A stretch of DNA of 58,014 nt from Chara braunii (GCA_003427395.1 BFEA01000077.1:805923-863936), one strand, 5' to 3'. Counted from the first letter of the stretch, positions 1-11,701 are shown. Numbers and translations are program-made. The notes: generated by a model from the sequence alone, not told the origin.

Positions 1-377
1 AGAGTCAGTCGGAACACATAACTAAATCTTGAATAGACCTGATCCTAATTTCAGAAGAAATACAAGGAGCCCTGCAAGTGGCCGAGATCTTTCCGTGAAG
101 CCCTTACCTGGGCGTGGACCATGCAATGTGCCTTGTTATCCTCTCCTTCAGGAAAAAAACAGACCAGGGGCGGGGCTTTTATAAACTCAACACCTCCTTA
201 CTCACCTTGGACTGCTTTAAGAACTACTTGAAAGCGACCTGGGCCTTTTGGCAGACACAGAAAGACCAGATCCAGGACGACATAGTCTAGTTCAATAACG
301 GTCTATCCTTCTTCGGCCGCAAGTGCAATGAGTACTCGAAACTCCGGGCGGCGCAACGCCACGCGGAAGAGATCAAT

Positions 378-1472
378 GTGCGATATCAAATACAACACCT
401 ACTCCAACAGGAAGAGGACAGCAGGCAGGATGACGACCGCTCGGCGGGGTTAGCCAATGAAATCCATTCATTAGAGACCAAGATTCTGGGACACATGGAG
501 TACCGATGGCAAGGTATGAGAATTCGCGGGAAACTTTGCCGACACAAACTGGAAGGCACCATGGACGCAAGATTTTTTTCAATTGCTAAAACAAAAATGG
601 CTCGAACAACGATAGAGGCACTAGAGGACCCTAATCAACAACAAGGACCGTTGTACACATCAATGGCGGAATGCACAAAGATCGCAAGAGAATTCTATAA
701 AAACCTCTTCACATATGAGTGTGCGGAGACTCCGCTGACGCCGAGGCAGGCGGAGATTGAAGAGTTCATGCGCCCCCTCACTCGTACACTCGCCGACCAG
801 CAGAGAAATGCTTTGGAAGCGCCCCTAACAAAGGAAGAGGTGTGGACAGCGTTGATGCTCATGGAGGAGGACAAGACCCCGGGCATCGACGGTCTGCCAA
901 AGGAATTCTGGGAAACGATGTGGGGAACCATCTCCCAGGACCTGATGGACGACTATCGAGCACTATGGGAAACGGGGCAAATGAGAGAATTTGTAGGTCA
1001 GGGGGTGCTAACCCTGTTATATAAAAAAGGAGAAAGCATAAATATTAGAAACTACAGACCCATTACTCTCCTTAAAGTGGTCTACAAAATGGTGGTGAAG
1101 GCACTGACCAATCGCCTGGAGAAGGTAATGGGTGACATCATCCATCCGGATCAGACTAGCTTTATAAAGGGAAGGAACATTCAGGACAACATTCTGTTGG
1201 TCAATGAGATGATCAAACTGGCGAGACAATCTAAACACAACGCGGCGATCATCTTCATTGATTTCGAGAAAGCTTATGACCACGTAGATTGGACCTTCCT
1301 GGACAAATGCCTAGAGGAACTAAACTTTGGACCTCACTTTAGGCGATGGGTGACAATCCTCCATAAAAATGCCACAACCAGGGTAATGGCCAATGGGAAC
1401 CTTGCGCCCCCCCCATCGCCCTCCAGAGGTCTGTCCGACAAGGCGACCCGATCGCACCCTACTTGTTTGTGA
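378..1472 (+). pseudogene. LINE A reverse transcriptase, N-terminal part (fingers and palm to motif B)
   Basis: This 364-residue open frame is the first half of a plant-type LINE RT. Visible motifs in order are DKTPGIDGLPKEFW (about residue 165), the NYRPITLL block (about 225), GRNIQDNILL, and motif A FIDFEKAYD with its catalytic Asp (about 295). The frame is lost at motif B: the end reads SPSRGLSDK, while the +1 frame there encodes SVRQGDPIAPYLF. A C-run at 1407-1415 is the likely site of the slip. The Met at 378 is only the first Met after the TAG at 288-290; the coding frame really starts further upstream. The product would copy its own RNA at a nicked target, but this copy cannot make it. 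Confidence 0.85.
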
Positions 1473-2248
1473 TCGTGATGGAAGCCCTGGCAGCGAACTT
1501 GCGTACCCATAAAGACATCAAGAAGATCCAAGTCACTTTCATTCCAAATAACGCAACTCCAGTATGCTCCTTGTTCGCAGACGACTTGACCCTGATGGTG
1601 GATGCATCGCACACAGCAATGACTGAGGTGCAACATATGATGGAAAAATTCTGCACTCTCTCAGATATGAGAATTAACTGGGGGAACAAAACCTTGGGGT
1701 GGTGGATCCACCACCAAGGAGTTAGGCCCCCGGAGCAGCCACGGGTTAAGTGGGTACCAAGGGAGGCCCCCATCCGGGTCCTGGGGGTAACGCTAACAGC
1801 AAACGGCAGACCATTGGAAAATGATGAGGGACTGCTCAAGGCACCACTGCAGAAATTGCAGCAATGGAAGGACAAGCACACGTCACTAATAGGACGTTCC
1901 CTGGTGATAAATAACGTAGTGCTTGCCTCTCTATGGTACAGATCGACCATTTGGGCCTTAGACAAAACAGCCCTCCGTTCCCTGCAACGACAGATCGCTG
2001 CCTTTCTGTGGAGAGGGGATCATGATAAACACAACGTAATCAGTAGGGCCACATGGCAATCCATAACCCTACCAAAAGTCAAAGGGGGCCTGGGCATAAT
2101 TGACCCGACCACGCAATCCAAGGCCTTGGCACTCCAATGGCTCATACGACTCATATTCTGTCCGGACACCCCCTGGAAAGAGCTAGCGCTGGAACAGATT
2201 GCACGACTAGCCCCTGAGACAGCACCAGGGATTAGCCCCCTTACATAG
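1463..2248 (+). pseudogene. LINE A reverse transcriptase, C-terminal part (motif C to thumb)
   Basis: This 261-residue frame continues the RT after the frameshift. It begins with FVIVMEALAANL at the end of motif B and carries the catalytic motif C as LFADDLTL (about residues 37-44), which keeps both metal-binding aspartates. RVLGVTL and the SLIGRSLVINNVVLASLWYR block (about residues 132-155) are typical of plant LINEs after the palm. The region ends with GGLGIIDP, which leads into the C-terminal domain. The catalytic residues are intact even though the reading frame is split, so loss of coding capacity is probably recent or partly a sequencing error in the C-run. Confidence 0.85.
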
Positions 2249-2870
2249 CTAGAAAATAGATGCTAGCCGATACCAAGGGGGCTGTCCAGGCAACGAGACC
2301 CGGCCTCTTCGAAGGAGCAGGCAAAGGAGGACCTGCAGAACGACCCCTTCTGGCCATCCCTTCTGAGGACATGGAGGAATCTCCCCCTGCCAGACAAAAT
2401 TCGGCCAGAGAGATGGGAGGAGGTCTTACGGCAGCCCTTTTTTGATAACAGGCGAATTGTGGATACCAGTGGACAGCCCCTCCATTGCATGGACTCCCCC
2501 TGGCACGTCTGGGTGAAAAGGGGCATACTCAGAATAAGGGACATTTGGGATGCAGACACAAGGGATTGGATTGACAAGGATCCAGAACCAGAAAACATTA
2601 GTAAGACTGCGCAAACAACAACATCCCACCCTCCCCTCAACTATTGAAGAAAACTACAGGTCTCGCATTCAATCCTCGATCCAACACACAGCTGGTCTCA
2701 TACTCTCCCATGCTAGAGTTACAGGGCACTGCCAAGCCCCAGTATCGACCAACCTAGTATAGACGGTAAGGAGTGCCTTCCTCCCTCGACAACTCCCCAT
2801 AGCCGCACGCCCCTACAGTGACAGGGATATAACCCCAGCTACAGCCACGTCGAAAGTGCTGGTTCTGTCT

Positions 2871-3532
2871 TCCTCCCTCGACAGAACTCCCCAAGCCTCG
2901 TGCTCCTCTCCGGGTCACAGAGCAACAACGCTCCAGCACCAGCCTGCGTCGTCCCAGCCCCTTCCTTTTGATCTACTAACAAAACCCACAGTCCCCCCTC
3001 GGTTGCCCCCCCTTCCCACCTCTTACCCCGCAGCCCTCTTGGAGTAAGGACTCAGACCTATCATGGGGAATAGAAAGGAGCCCAACGCCCCATAAAAGAG
3101 AACATCTCAATGGGTGAATCTCTCTGAAGACGAGAACTGATAGCACCCACCTCCCAAACCTATCCAACCTTACTCCGGCAAGACTTACCGCAGTGAAGCC
3201 ACCATCTCCCATGCTGATGTGCCCTAATTCCACTCTGCAGTTAGCCCCTTCCCACATCCTCCCTCGACAGAACTCCCCAAGCCTCGTGCTCCTCTCCGGG
3301 GCACAGAGCAACAACGCTCCAGCACCAGCCTGCGACGTCCCAGCCCCTTCCTTTTGATCTACTAACAAAACCCACAGTCCCCCCTCGGTTGCCCCCCTTT
3401 CCCAACTCTTACCCCGCAACCCTCTTGGAGTACGGACTCAGATCTATCCATGGGGAATAGAAAGGAGCCCAACGCCCCATAAAAGAGAACATCTCAATGG
3501 GTGAATCTCTCTGAAGACGGGAACTGATAGCA
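2871..3532 (+). repeat. Direct repeat, two copies of about 275 bp
   Basis: Positions 2871-3145 and 3257-3532 are nearly identical; both start TCCTCCCTCGACAGAACTCC and end GAACTGATAGCA. A 111-bp spacer that does not match the flank separates them. Short frames in both strands are shadows. The second copy ends exactly where the antisense ORF1 remnant begins, so the repeat may mark an insertion boundary or an LTR-like or SINE-like pair. No poly(A) tail or coding potential is visible. Confidence 0.8.
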
Positions 3533-5372
3533 GGCCATATTGAGGATACCATCTGACGGAGAGAAAGACAGTACCATTGACCCCTTCAGAGCAGGAACAC
3601 AAATTAGAGGAACAAGGTAGTCCTCCGTTTTCCCCTTTTCTGAGCACGAGGCAGTTACCATGGGCTGTGCTGTGGAGAGAGAGCGGACTGTTTTGTTTTT
3701 CGGCTTCCCCAGTGCCTTTCGTGCAACAGCTTCAGTTATAGAATCTGGGACTGATACCCGGGACAACTTCACCGGCCCCTCCTGGGAGATATGGGACTCC
3801 TAGCAGAGGCATCAAGATCAATTCATGACTTTTTCATCGGGGTGCCACAGGTTTTCCCTGATGAAACAGGGTCCTTTGGGCTTCCCTCCTCTGCACGATC
3901 CGACACTAGTCCCGAGGGAACTGAGAGGAGAGGATCCACCTCGGTAGTCCTAAGACTTTGTGCAGAATCAACCAGAACAGTATTGGGTCCGTCTGTGATG
4001 AACAGCGTGTCTGCTTGAGTCTGACCAGGCAGCGAGGTATCCATTGCCGAAAAGGCAAGGTCAATAATTGTGAGGGGCGTGGCTGATAACTTGTTAATCC
4101 ACAAAGTCCGAGGTTGCTCCTCCGCGGAGTAGATAGGGTTGACATGATTCATAATGAAAGACTGTGTTGGAAGGGGGAAGCAGCCACCCAACAGATTAGG
4201 GGGACTAGGAATTGAAACTGTCGTGCGGCCACAGGTCTCCGGCAGCAAACCCCACTTGTGGAGGGGACAATTGCACCCAAGGGATTGGGAGCATTAGCTG
4301 CAGAGAACCTAGAGTCCGAGGTTTACAGTTCACTGTGTGTGTTGAAGGGCCGGAACTGGAGGTCCGAATCCAAACCGCTCGTTGGCTAGGGCTCTCCTGC
4401 TGAGCTGACTCAGTGGATGGAGGGGTGTGTGTGCCTTGAGCCTAACCGGCTGGGTGAGGGGGGAAGAAGAGGAACCCCCTCCTCCTCCTCCCCCTCTTGC
4501 TCCCCCCTTCCTCCAGCTGGGTTGGAACCCGCAGGGGGTGGGTGGAGCGGAGATGCATTCGTGCCATATCTCTGCTCATTTGAATTAACTTTCCTTTTCC
4601 TTGCTGGACAGTCTGGTTCATCCTCTGTCTGGTAATACCAATCAGCAGACACCACCAATCTGTGTACTGGTTCACAACCTCAAGCTCAATGGAGCCGTGA
4701 CCGTTCGGAAGGTCGATGGCCAAGCTGCCATTTCCAGATCAAAGCGGATATTCAGCAACTCCGTTTCCTCCAGTCTTGACAAGCTCAGGCCGGTTTTAAG
4801 AATGCTTTCGTACGCCAGCTTAACTGCATCATAGACCAGAGGCATGGCTCCTACCGGGATCTGAAGTACACGGATCTGGTAAAACTTATATTTCATCGTC
4901 TCCCTCTACTTTTTCAGACATCCACGACCTGAAGTGTAAGGTATAGTTTACTCCATCTAACACAATATCGTCTGTCCGCTCCTGGTGGAGCCAGGCAGCG
5001 ATTGCATCTGTACTTGGAACATACGTCCTCATTATTGAGCAACCCTCTCTTTGGCTCTGGGCCCAGCATCGACATGCCTATCCATTTGTTCTCATATATA
5101 CGCACGACCCATTTTTTTAATTTAGCTGCGAGAGAGCCACTCTTGTCTCCAACAACAATTGTGACCGCATGTTTGGTTAGTTATTCCTGAGCATTAAAGA
5201 CTGTTGAATCCACCTTAATATGAACACAGTGTTCCGATTGTTCGACCAGGTTTGGATCCTCCATAATCAGTCCGAATGGAAGAACTCCTGTTCTGTAACA
5301 TTCTTTTATCACTTTTAATGTACGAGTCCTATCTGTACTCAAATGAACTGCGACAATTTCACTTTCCGCCAT
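3494..5372 (-). pseudogene. LINE ORF1 (gag-like) remnant with degenerate zinc knuckle
   Basis: Read on the minus strand from 5372, the frame starts MAESEIVAVHLSTDRTRTLK and runs through several frameshifts. It passes VLQIPVGAMPLVYDAVKLAY (4896-4800), a FDLEMAAWP stretch, then ELEVVNQYTDW followed by a degraded knuckle that keeps only the final DCPA part near 4590. The Ser/Pro-rich tail (4250-3500) fits the disordered C-terminus of plant LINE ORF1 proteins, which bind element RNA. The start is chosen at 5372 because the first 23 codons lie in a 169-bp unit that is duplicated just upstream. The downstream endonuclease part is absent; the copy ends at the direct repeat near 3532. The assignment to ORF1 rests on protein style and position and is an inference. 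Confidence 0.6.
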
Positions 5373-5639
5373 TTGGCACCCTCACCATTCGATTGACCAA
5401 CTGCCAAGTAGGATGAAGGAGAAGCAAAGCACCAGGGTAAACTCAGCCAAAAGTGTCACACCTAGGTGGTTCTTCTATCACTTTTAATGTACGAGTCCTA
5501 TCTATACTCAAATGAACTGCGACAATTTCACTTTTCGCCATTTGGCACCCTCACCGTTCGGTTGACCAACTGCCAAGTAGGATGAAGGAGAAGCAAGGCA
5601 CCAGGGTAAACTCGGCCGAAAGTGTCACACCTAGGTGGT
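5301..5639 (-). repeat. Tandem 169-bp unit spanning the LINE 5' UTR and ORF1 start
   Basis: Units 5301-5469 and 5470-5639 differ at only a few bases. On the minus strand each holds a short leader plus the beginning of ORF1 (the ATG at 5372 in the inner unit; the outer unit carries a variant at about 5541). This resembles the tandem 5' monomers that act as promoters in some animal L1 families, but promoter activity here is inferred. Confidence 0.75.
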
Positions 5640-6210
5640 CAACAAGGCACAGAGTCTGAGAGGGAGAGGGACCAATAGGTATTGGGAATCTTAGACTAGT
5701 TGAGCTGGCGCGCGTTAACGCTAGCGCTATGGCTGGCGGGCCGCCGCGGCATGCGGATGGTGGCATGCTGGTTGCTTGCGGGCGAGGCGCTGGCTGGTCG
5801 GAGGTGGTGGGGCGCTGGCTTCTCGCAGGTTGCGGGGCACTTGCTTCTCGTGAGTGGTGAGGCGCTGGTTGTGTGAGTGCAGCGAGGTGCTGGCTGTTGG
5901 CGGGGGGCGAGGCGCTGGCAACATGTGAGTGGTGGGGCGCTGGTGACTTGCGGCTGGCGAGCCACTCACTTACTTGACTAGTATTATGCTAGCTGACACG
6001 TGGCGCGGTGGTGGCAGCCAACGGGAGGGAGGCGCTGAGGCGACGGTGCTGTGATGTTGTGAATTAGACGGGGGATAGCGCTTGACGCACGCGCGGTATC
6101 CAGAGGCGCTGGGTCATTACTACGTCACAGGCTGACGTGGCATCTGGCCTGAGGCACCGAGGAAAAGGGAGAATGGTAGCGGCACCTGCCGTTTGAACTT
6201 TTTCCCTGTG
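5640..6210. repeat. GC-rich minisatellite-like tract, no gene
   Basis: Between 5700 and 5965 a degenerate unit of about 35-40 bp built around GGCGCTGGC recurs at least six times. The rest, to 6210, is GC-rich with no supportable frame. Short minus-strand frames here are rich in Ala, Pro and Ser because of base composition. Confidence 0.55.
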
Positions 6211-6762
6211 TTTTTCACATGAAGTACTCCATAGCCAAGACCTTTAAAGAGGCTGGAGAGCTCATGCGAGTTGACGAAAGTCGATGTCGGTGGAGGAAAG
6301 TGGAGTCAGCCCCGTGGAGACCAAAGTGTGGAGAACGTTGGTCCTACTTGAAGAATCATCACAGTGCCACTGGGAGAGTATCATCAAGAGAGCAGCTAGG
6401 AGGTCATCATCAACCTATATATGTGCTTTCGTCTGTTTTTTGTCTTGTGCAGGTTATCCATCAAGAGCATCAAGATTTTCATCATTGTGTTTTCAGCGGG
6501 GGTTTTTCATCAAGGGCACCATCATTTTTATAATCCTCATTTGGTTACCAGTGGTAATCATCATCGGCTTCTCTAATTCGTCTTCCATGTTATTTATCTT
6601 CTTTTTATCTTCTTCATGATAATCATCTGGACTTCTCTGTAAAAATCGTCATCATCCTCATCTTCTATTTTCATTACAGCAATAGTGAGTTGTCAATCTT
6701 CCACACCGATGTCATTAGGGCATCGCAAGTCCGATGTCCTTATTTATTTTCGCCAACTTTAT

Positions 6763-6764
<2 letters not shown>

Positions 6765-6825
<61 letters not shown>

Positions 6826-6881
6826 TACCAATCTAAATCTTTATCATCATCATCATCATCATCATCATCATCTTCATCATC

Positions 6882-6916
<35 letters not shown>

Positions 6917-6935
6917 ATCATCATCATCATCACGG
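6765..6935 (+). repeat. (CAT)n microsatellite blocks
   Basis: Two long runs of CAT/TCA, 6765-6828 and 6843-6935, give artefactual Ile, Ser or His runs in the three frames. Shorter runs occur at 7324-7360. The surrounding stretches 6211-6764 and 6936-7500 hold no gene that I can recognise. Confidence 0.9.
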
Positions 6936-7504
6936 TTTTTTTATTCATTTTTTCATCAATCAGTAGTTATCTCTGTGTTGGTGGTTATATTCTCATCTCC
7001 CAGATAGGCTATGGTCTAGTTGGTAGGTAGGTTGGTCAGGAAGGGAGCGCTACTCCGCAAGGGTAACACAAGGTGGGAGGTGATTGCCCTCCAGGGAGTA
7101 GACGCAGACGATGGGAGCTGACCTGGGCTGGGGCTGGGAGATTATGTATGGGGGCGCATTATCTTCTGGCAGAGGCAGACTAGGTCAGAGTGTTAGTTTT
7201 GAGGTACACCTTTTGGGGGAACTTCATGCTGATAGCGAGGTTGGGCTCAGCGGAGGCAGCGAGAGGAGAAGAGGAAATGAGGGGAGAGGAGGAGAATACA
7301 TGGAAGAAGGGGAGGGGGGGAAAGAAATAATCATCAGCGTCGTCATCATTATCCATCATCTTTATGATCTCCTCAGGGTACTCGTCAAATTTCATCATCA
7401 GAAAGTTTTGTTGATCAGGATTCTGATATTATCAGATCCTTGTTTTCTGGTTGACATTCTAGATTAGGTAATTCTTCCTAATTGAGTCTTCTTGTGTAAT
7501 GGCC

Positions 7505-7745
7505 AGGTTGAGTTGGCGCCAGAACGACGCTAGCCGGTGCTGGGGCAGTGCCCTGTAACCTGCTTGTGTAGGAGCTTGAGGCTTTGTATAGAGGTCTGGA
7601 ATTGCCGAGGGAGGAAGGCAATCTGCAAACTTGACTAATGGCTACACTCTGGCCGACGATGGTCGGAGCTGGGGTGGGTAGCGCTGCCCTGTGACCGAGC
7701 CAGATTGGGGTGTGAGACCGGGAAGAGGTCTGATTCATGCACAAC
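7505..7745 (+). repeat. Dispersed repeat family R1, dimeric copy
   Basis: The block GCCAGAACGACGCTAGCCGG ... GCCCTGTAACC ... GCCGAGGGAGGAAGGCAAT is repeated with divergence in a second half starting near 7645 (GACGATGGTCGGAGCTGGGG). The same arrangement occurs at 25424-25535 and 25795-26000. No coding capacity or tail is visible; it could be a 5' UTR monomer of a LINE or a SINE-like unit. Confidence 0.7.
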
Positions 7746-7960
7746 ACGAGCTCAATTATGATTGGTTGTTTGGAATGGATACAGGAAATTAGGGATAGGA
7801 TAGTAATTCAGTGCTGAGTAGACAATCTTTCTGATTAGTCATCATCTAGCTCTATTTCATGACCTCAATCACCCACTCTGACATCCTAAATCATCCAAAA
7901 TGATCCTCAATCATCCCAAATTTTCATCAGTTGTCAATCATCAATGTATTCCCATTATAA

Positions 7961-8041
7961 GGGACACTGGGCTCGGTTCCCAGCACGTGAAGCTCCCCAC
8001 GAATAGATTGGAGCAATTTATTTATAAAAAAAAAAAAAAAA
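7961..8041 (+). mobile_element. Short retroposon SR1, 5' hairpin body with poly(A)
   Basis: The head GGGACACTGG ... CCAGCA forms a GCTGG/CCAGC-type hairpin, followed by GCTCCCCACGAATAGATTGGAGC-like sequence and about 16 A. It belongs to the family best seen at 19550-19706 and 40717-40851, but the middle and 3' modules are missing. Confidence 0.7.
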
Positions 8042-9130
8042 CAAGGCACAGAGTCTCAAATAAATCCAAACTCGCCAATATTCCGACCAACTATGTGAAC
8101 TAACCCTACTTGAGCAGGCAAGGGTGAGACAAAAGTTCACACTCGGGGGTTAATTCTGACTCCTGAAGACCATTCGAATTCAAGGATTCATTTGCCTAGA
8201 CCCTAGTTCATTTATCTCCACGAGTCAACAGAATCTCTCTTCCTTGAAGAATCCCCATCCATCACTTAACAACCCACCTTACCACCCCGTATACAACAAG
8301 ACAAAACAGATGTAGAAATGGGGTGAAAGGTTACAGAATAAGTACCTCCTGACCATACGGTCAGGAAGAAACTTCATGGAAGAATTGCCGAGGACGAAAA
8401 ATAAAGTCAACGCTCTATCCTCTGTTCGCAATTCTGCACGAATTCGAGTAAACCCCAGCTCTTCAGTTGGAGACAGAGGAACCCGCCCCGGAGCACAAGC
8501 TCTGAGGGGGGGCGGCTCCTCGAGTTTTCACTGCTTTATCGCGTCTGGGAGATTCCGATAACCTTGGGAGGATGGATGAATTGGATAAGTTTAGGAAAGG
8601 AGCTGCCAGCATGACACACCCCGAGAGCGCCTCGCGTTCCACAATCCACCCAAGGATTGTGTTGGGCTGTGTCAACCGCAGGATAAGCAACAGACTCCTG
8701 GCAGGGCAACGACAAAGAATCATGCAACGAAGCCTTCCATCAATCACGCGCCTCTAGTCACCATGCCCGGTCGACCAAGCCATCACCATCTGGCCATGCT
8801 AGGGTTAATCCATGGAGTGTGGTTCTGCAGTGCAACACCCCGTGTTGCAAACCACACGTGCCACAGAAAAGCACCGAGCATAGCGGAGGGCGGCGGCGCT
8901 TCGGCCGGCGGGTTGCGAGGCCTCCTCTACACTCCAGTCTAGAGTTTTGGTGTATGGCCCCAAAGTGTTTTTCTCTCCGCCTCTTATGGCATCAGCCATG
9001 AGAGCAGGCTACGGACAGCACTGAGGGGACAACAGTTTCTTCCTTTTATTTTTTTGTTTTCTTCTTTATTATTTTCCTTTCTCGCTTTGGTGAGTGGTGC
9101 TGCCCCAGTCTGGCATATCACATGATCATT
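8042..9130. other. Intergenic, no gene recognised
   Basis: Only short frames without family features are found. A hairpin at 8817-8857 (GTGGTT ... GCAACACCCCGTGTTGC ... ACCAC) is the only structure I see. A small inverted repeat CCTGACCATACGGTCAGG lies at 8348-8365. Confidence 0.5.
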
Positions 9131-9138
9131 CCATTTCC

Positions 9139-9205
9139 GTAGTTGCTCATACGGTAAGAGTCTTGGATTACATGTTACAAGGTCACGGGTTCAAGCTTGG
9201 TTCGG
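9139..9205 (+). repeat. tRNA-like sequence, possible SINE head or tRNA relic
   Basis: TTGCTCATACGGTAAGAG resembles a D-arm/box A and GGTCACGGGTTCAAGC resembles the variable loop plus T-arm/box B at the normal spacing. Acceptor and T-stem pairing is poor, so it is not a functional tRNA gene as read. The following 9206-10000 holds no recognisable gene. Confidence 0.45.
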
Positions 9206-10000
9206 TCCTTAGAGGGGGTCCTTGTCCAGCTGGCCCGTTCTCTCCTGGATGCATGATTCACAGAGTACACATAGCTTTCGGGCATACACACATAGCTTGC
9301 GAATTAAATATCGCTTACAGGTTACATACACAAGGTTCCACACATGATATTGTCTACACAGATTCACAAAATATATACACAAAAAACAGGCTGGGGAGCT
9401 AGTCACTGGTGGGGTCTAGTGCCTGCAGTAGGTTCAGGTAGGTTGGATAGGGTGTCAGTGGGTGCAGTTCCTACTGACATTCGGATAGAACTGTCTGGTG
9501 GATACATATATATGGGGCCTGTAGTTCACTGTCTGGTCCTGGCGTCCAAAGTTCCCGTTCGACAAGGTTCGTCCGCTTCCGCTTCCACCAGGGCTGGGTA
9601 ATCTATCAGCCCTGGTGCCTATCACTGCTGTTCAGTCCAAGTTGCCTGCCCGTTGGTAGGGCAATGGTCCTGAGTGCTGGTCACACTGAGGTAAAATAGT
9701 GGGATAGGGGGTGCGCTAGGAGTACTGATGTGAGGATGGGTTGGGAGGTGGTCTCATATTCCAGGACACCCACGGCTCACAGTTCCCGGTGATCACTGTG
9801 TACACACTGACTGGCCTCTACAACAACCTGGACTTTAGGTCGTGCTTTTCTTTGTTCTTTTCGTTTTGTTCTGCGTGTATCTGGCGATCCAACCCAGGCC
9901 AAGTACAGGGGCTGGCTTTGTGGAGAGTTCAGCTGGGGTGGCAGGTGAGTGAAAAAGACGGCCTCCTTTTTGTTCCATCTGCTGGCAGCAGGTCCAGCAC

Positions 10001-10525
10001 TAAGGGGCTCGCCACACAGCCTTTCAAAATGTGCAAAATGGATGCGGCATATTTGCCACACACACTTTCGAAACAAGTCCTTTCGAAAGTTTTTCGAAAG
10101 GTGTCAGAGACGTGGGCATTGAAAGTAGTTTCGAAAGGGCAAGATCCTCTCGCCTGTCACAAGCGTTTCTCAGAAAGACCGAGAGTGGTCTTTTGGAAAG
10201 GGCCTCTCGAGACGGGCGATTAGCAGAAAAAAAAAGGGAAAAAAAAGGGGCGATTACTAGGGTCTGGCTCCACTACTCTGGACATGCATAAAAGACAAAA
10301 ATCATGGTGGTGTATCTTTCCATGTTCAAGGGGAAGATTCATACCATCCTTTTGCACATGGCGAGAGTAGTGGAGTGAGGCCCTAATGTGCATATAGAAA
10401 GTCCTCACTGTTTCGAAAGTCTGTGTGGCGAAGGAGGGGGGGTTCTTTCAAAAGTACTTTTTTCGAATTTCGTCTGACAAATTTCGGAAATGCCTCGTTT
10501 CAAAAGGCTGTGTGGCAAGCCCCTA
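10001..10525. mobile_element. Non-autonomous TIR element of about 525 bp
   Basis: The left end TAAGGGGCTCGCCACACAGC (10001) is inverted at the right end (about 10498-10525), where GGCTGTGTGGCAAGCCCCTA is read. A second inner inverted pair, CCACACACACTTTCGAAAC near 10056 and GTTTCGAAAGTCTGTGTGG near 10409, adds to the symmetry. The interior has repeated TTTCGAAA sites and no transposase. A target duplication was not identified, and the superfamily is unknown. Confidence 0.6.
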
Positions 10526-10745
10526 AATCCAAGAAGGCAGGTATCAGCACCACACTCTATTTTCCAAGCGGTGGTACCAGTTGCTTTCAGGCTTGACAAA
10601 ATTCAAATGTTTGCTGCGCCCCGGACGGACTGGTGGTTTAAACCACCAATAGGTTTCCCAAGCATTTTGCAGAAACGTGTTGTGCATGCTGGTCGGGCGG
10701 GATGCACCAGGGTGCCGTTTCGCCCAAAAACTCTATCCAGACAAA

Positions 10746-11348
10746 TCAGGCCTTGCATGCAACCGCGTTTGCCTGGCTGGATTTCGGGCTGAAGAGCACC
10801 CCGGTGCATCGTGTCCAATGCGCCAGCGTGGACGGCCAGTTCCTGCAAAATGGCTTACCAACATCCTGTGAGATTGATGTGGGAATAGAGATCAACTGGC
10901 TTGGTTGGGTTATTACTAGAGCTGGTTGATCTGGTTGATCTCGTTCTTGTTCCTCAATCAAATACAGCCTTTGCTCTGCATTCTGCTGTGAGGTGGACAT
11001 CCCACTCACTTGCTCCCCCTCCACTTGTAGCACTTGTTGCAGTTCCTGTAGCTGCAGCTGTTGTTGTACCTGCTCTAGTTGTTGCTGTACCTGATTTGGT
11101 TGTTGTTGCTGCTGTTGTATTTGTTGTCCTTCCCCAGAACCAGTCCCAGTGTGTTCATCCTTGGTCAGTTTGTTGTTGATATCCGCGTTATTTTTATTAT
11201 TTGTATCACTATTGTCCTCATGGTTTTTCCCACTGTTCCTTAATTCAGACTTTTCACAATCAACTCCATCCTGACCAGCACCTTCCAAAGGAGGCCCCTG
11301 TCTTTCCTCATCAACCCCTGAGGCCACTACAACCATGATCCCCTCCAC
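10746..11348 (-). pseudogene. Gln-rich open frame, possible retroelement ORF1 relic
   Basis: This 200-residue minus-strand frame has an acidic/Asn-rich N-terminal half (about 30-65) and a Gln-rich middle (about 73-115), then a tail with no known motif. Upstream on the same strand (11580-11350) the sequence is still weakly coding-like. At 12540-12250 another minus-strand fragment starts MADEPSSTGNDQ and continues in another frame as LLPFSTGMWDDAYVQIVDIL. Together these could be remains of one ORF1-like gene broken by the gap region. No domain allows a function to be given. Confidence 0.35.
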
Positions 11349-11701
11349 CCCATCTTTTTTTTTCTGAATTCTGATTCTCTTGCGGAGGGGGAGGATTGAT
11401 CACAGATAAAATAGCCTTCAACATCTTCTTACTGACTGTTGGCCATTGTGCCCTGGCCGGAAGCCCTTTATTTAAGACCTCCTTTAAACCACCAGTACCT
11501 CGCTCAGCTATAGAGTCCGAAGCTCGGACTACCGGTAGCCCGATGATTCCCGAGCCTCGGACTTTATGGCCGAGCCTCGGACAACCGGTAGGACATCACA
11601 GAAACAAAAAAAACAAAAAAAAACAAAAACAAAAAACAAAAACATTACATTCAACGTTCAGCAAAAGAAAAAAGAAAAAAAAGAAAGGAAATCAGACGTG
11701 C

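Larger units (their letters stand above)
1..2760 (+). mobile_element. LINE A: L1-like non-LTR retrotransposon, RT part, truncated at both ends
   Basis: The window opens inside a non-LTR retrotransposon. From about 150 the frame reads through the linker between endonuclease and RT (GFYKLN, then KCNEYSKL), a region also found in LINE B at 13330-13520. The RT domain follows, then part of the C-terminal region (GILRIRDIWD at 2521-2555). The zinc-finger end seen in other copies is missing, so the copy stops near 2760 where unrelated sequence begins. The 5' end lies outside the window. The open frames are listed separately. The copy is inactive because of an in-frame TAG at 288-290 and a frameshift near 1410. 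Confidence 0.85.

Noticed and set aside
7961-8041. tRNA origin of the GGGACGCTGG short retroposon
   Set aside because: The GGTTCCCAGCA segment recalls box B, but its flanks pair as a GCTGG/CCAGC hairpin, and no box A is upstream.
9991-10010. CACTA-type transposon end (GCACTAAGGGGC)
   Set aside because: The right end reads CCCCTAAATCC, so CACTA is not mirrored.
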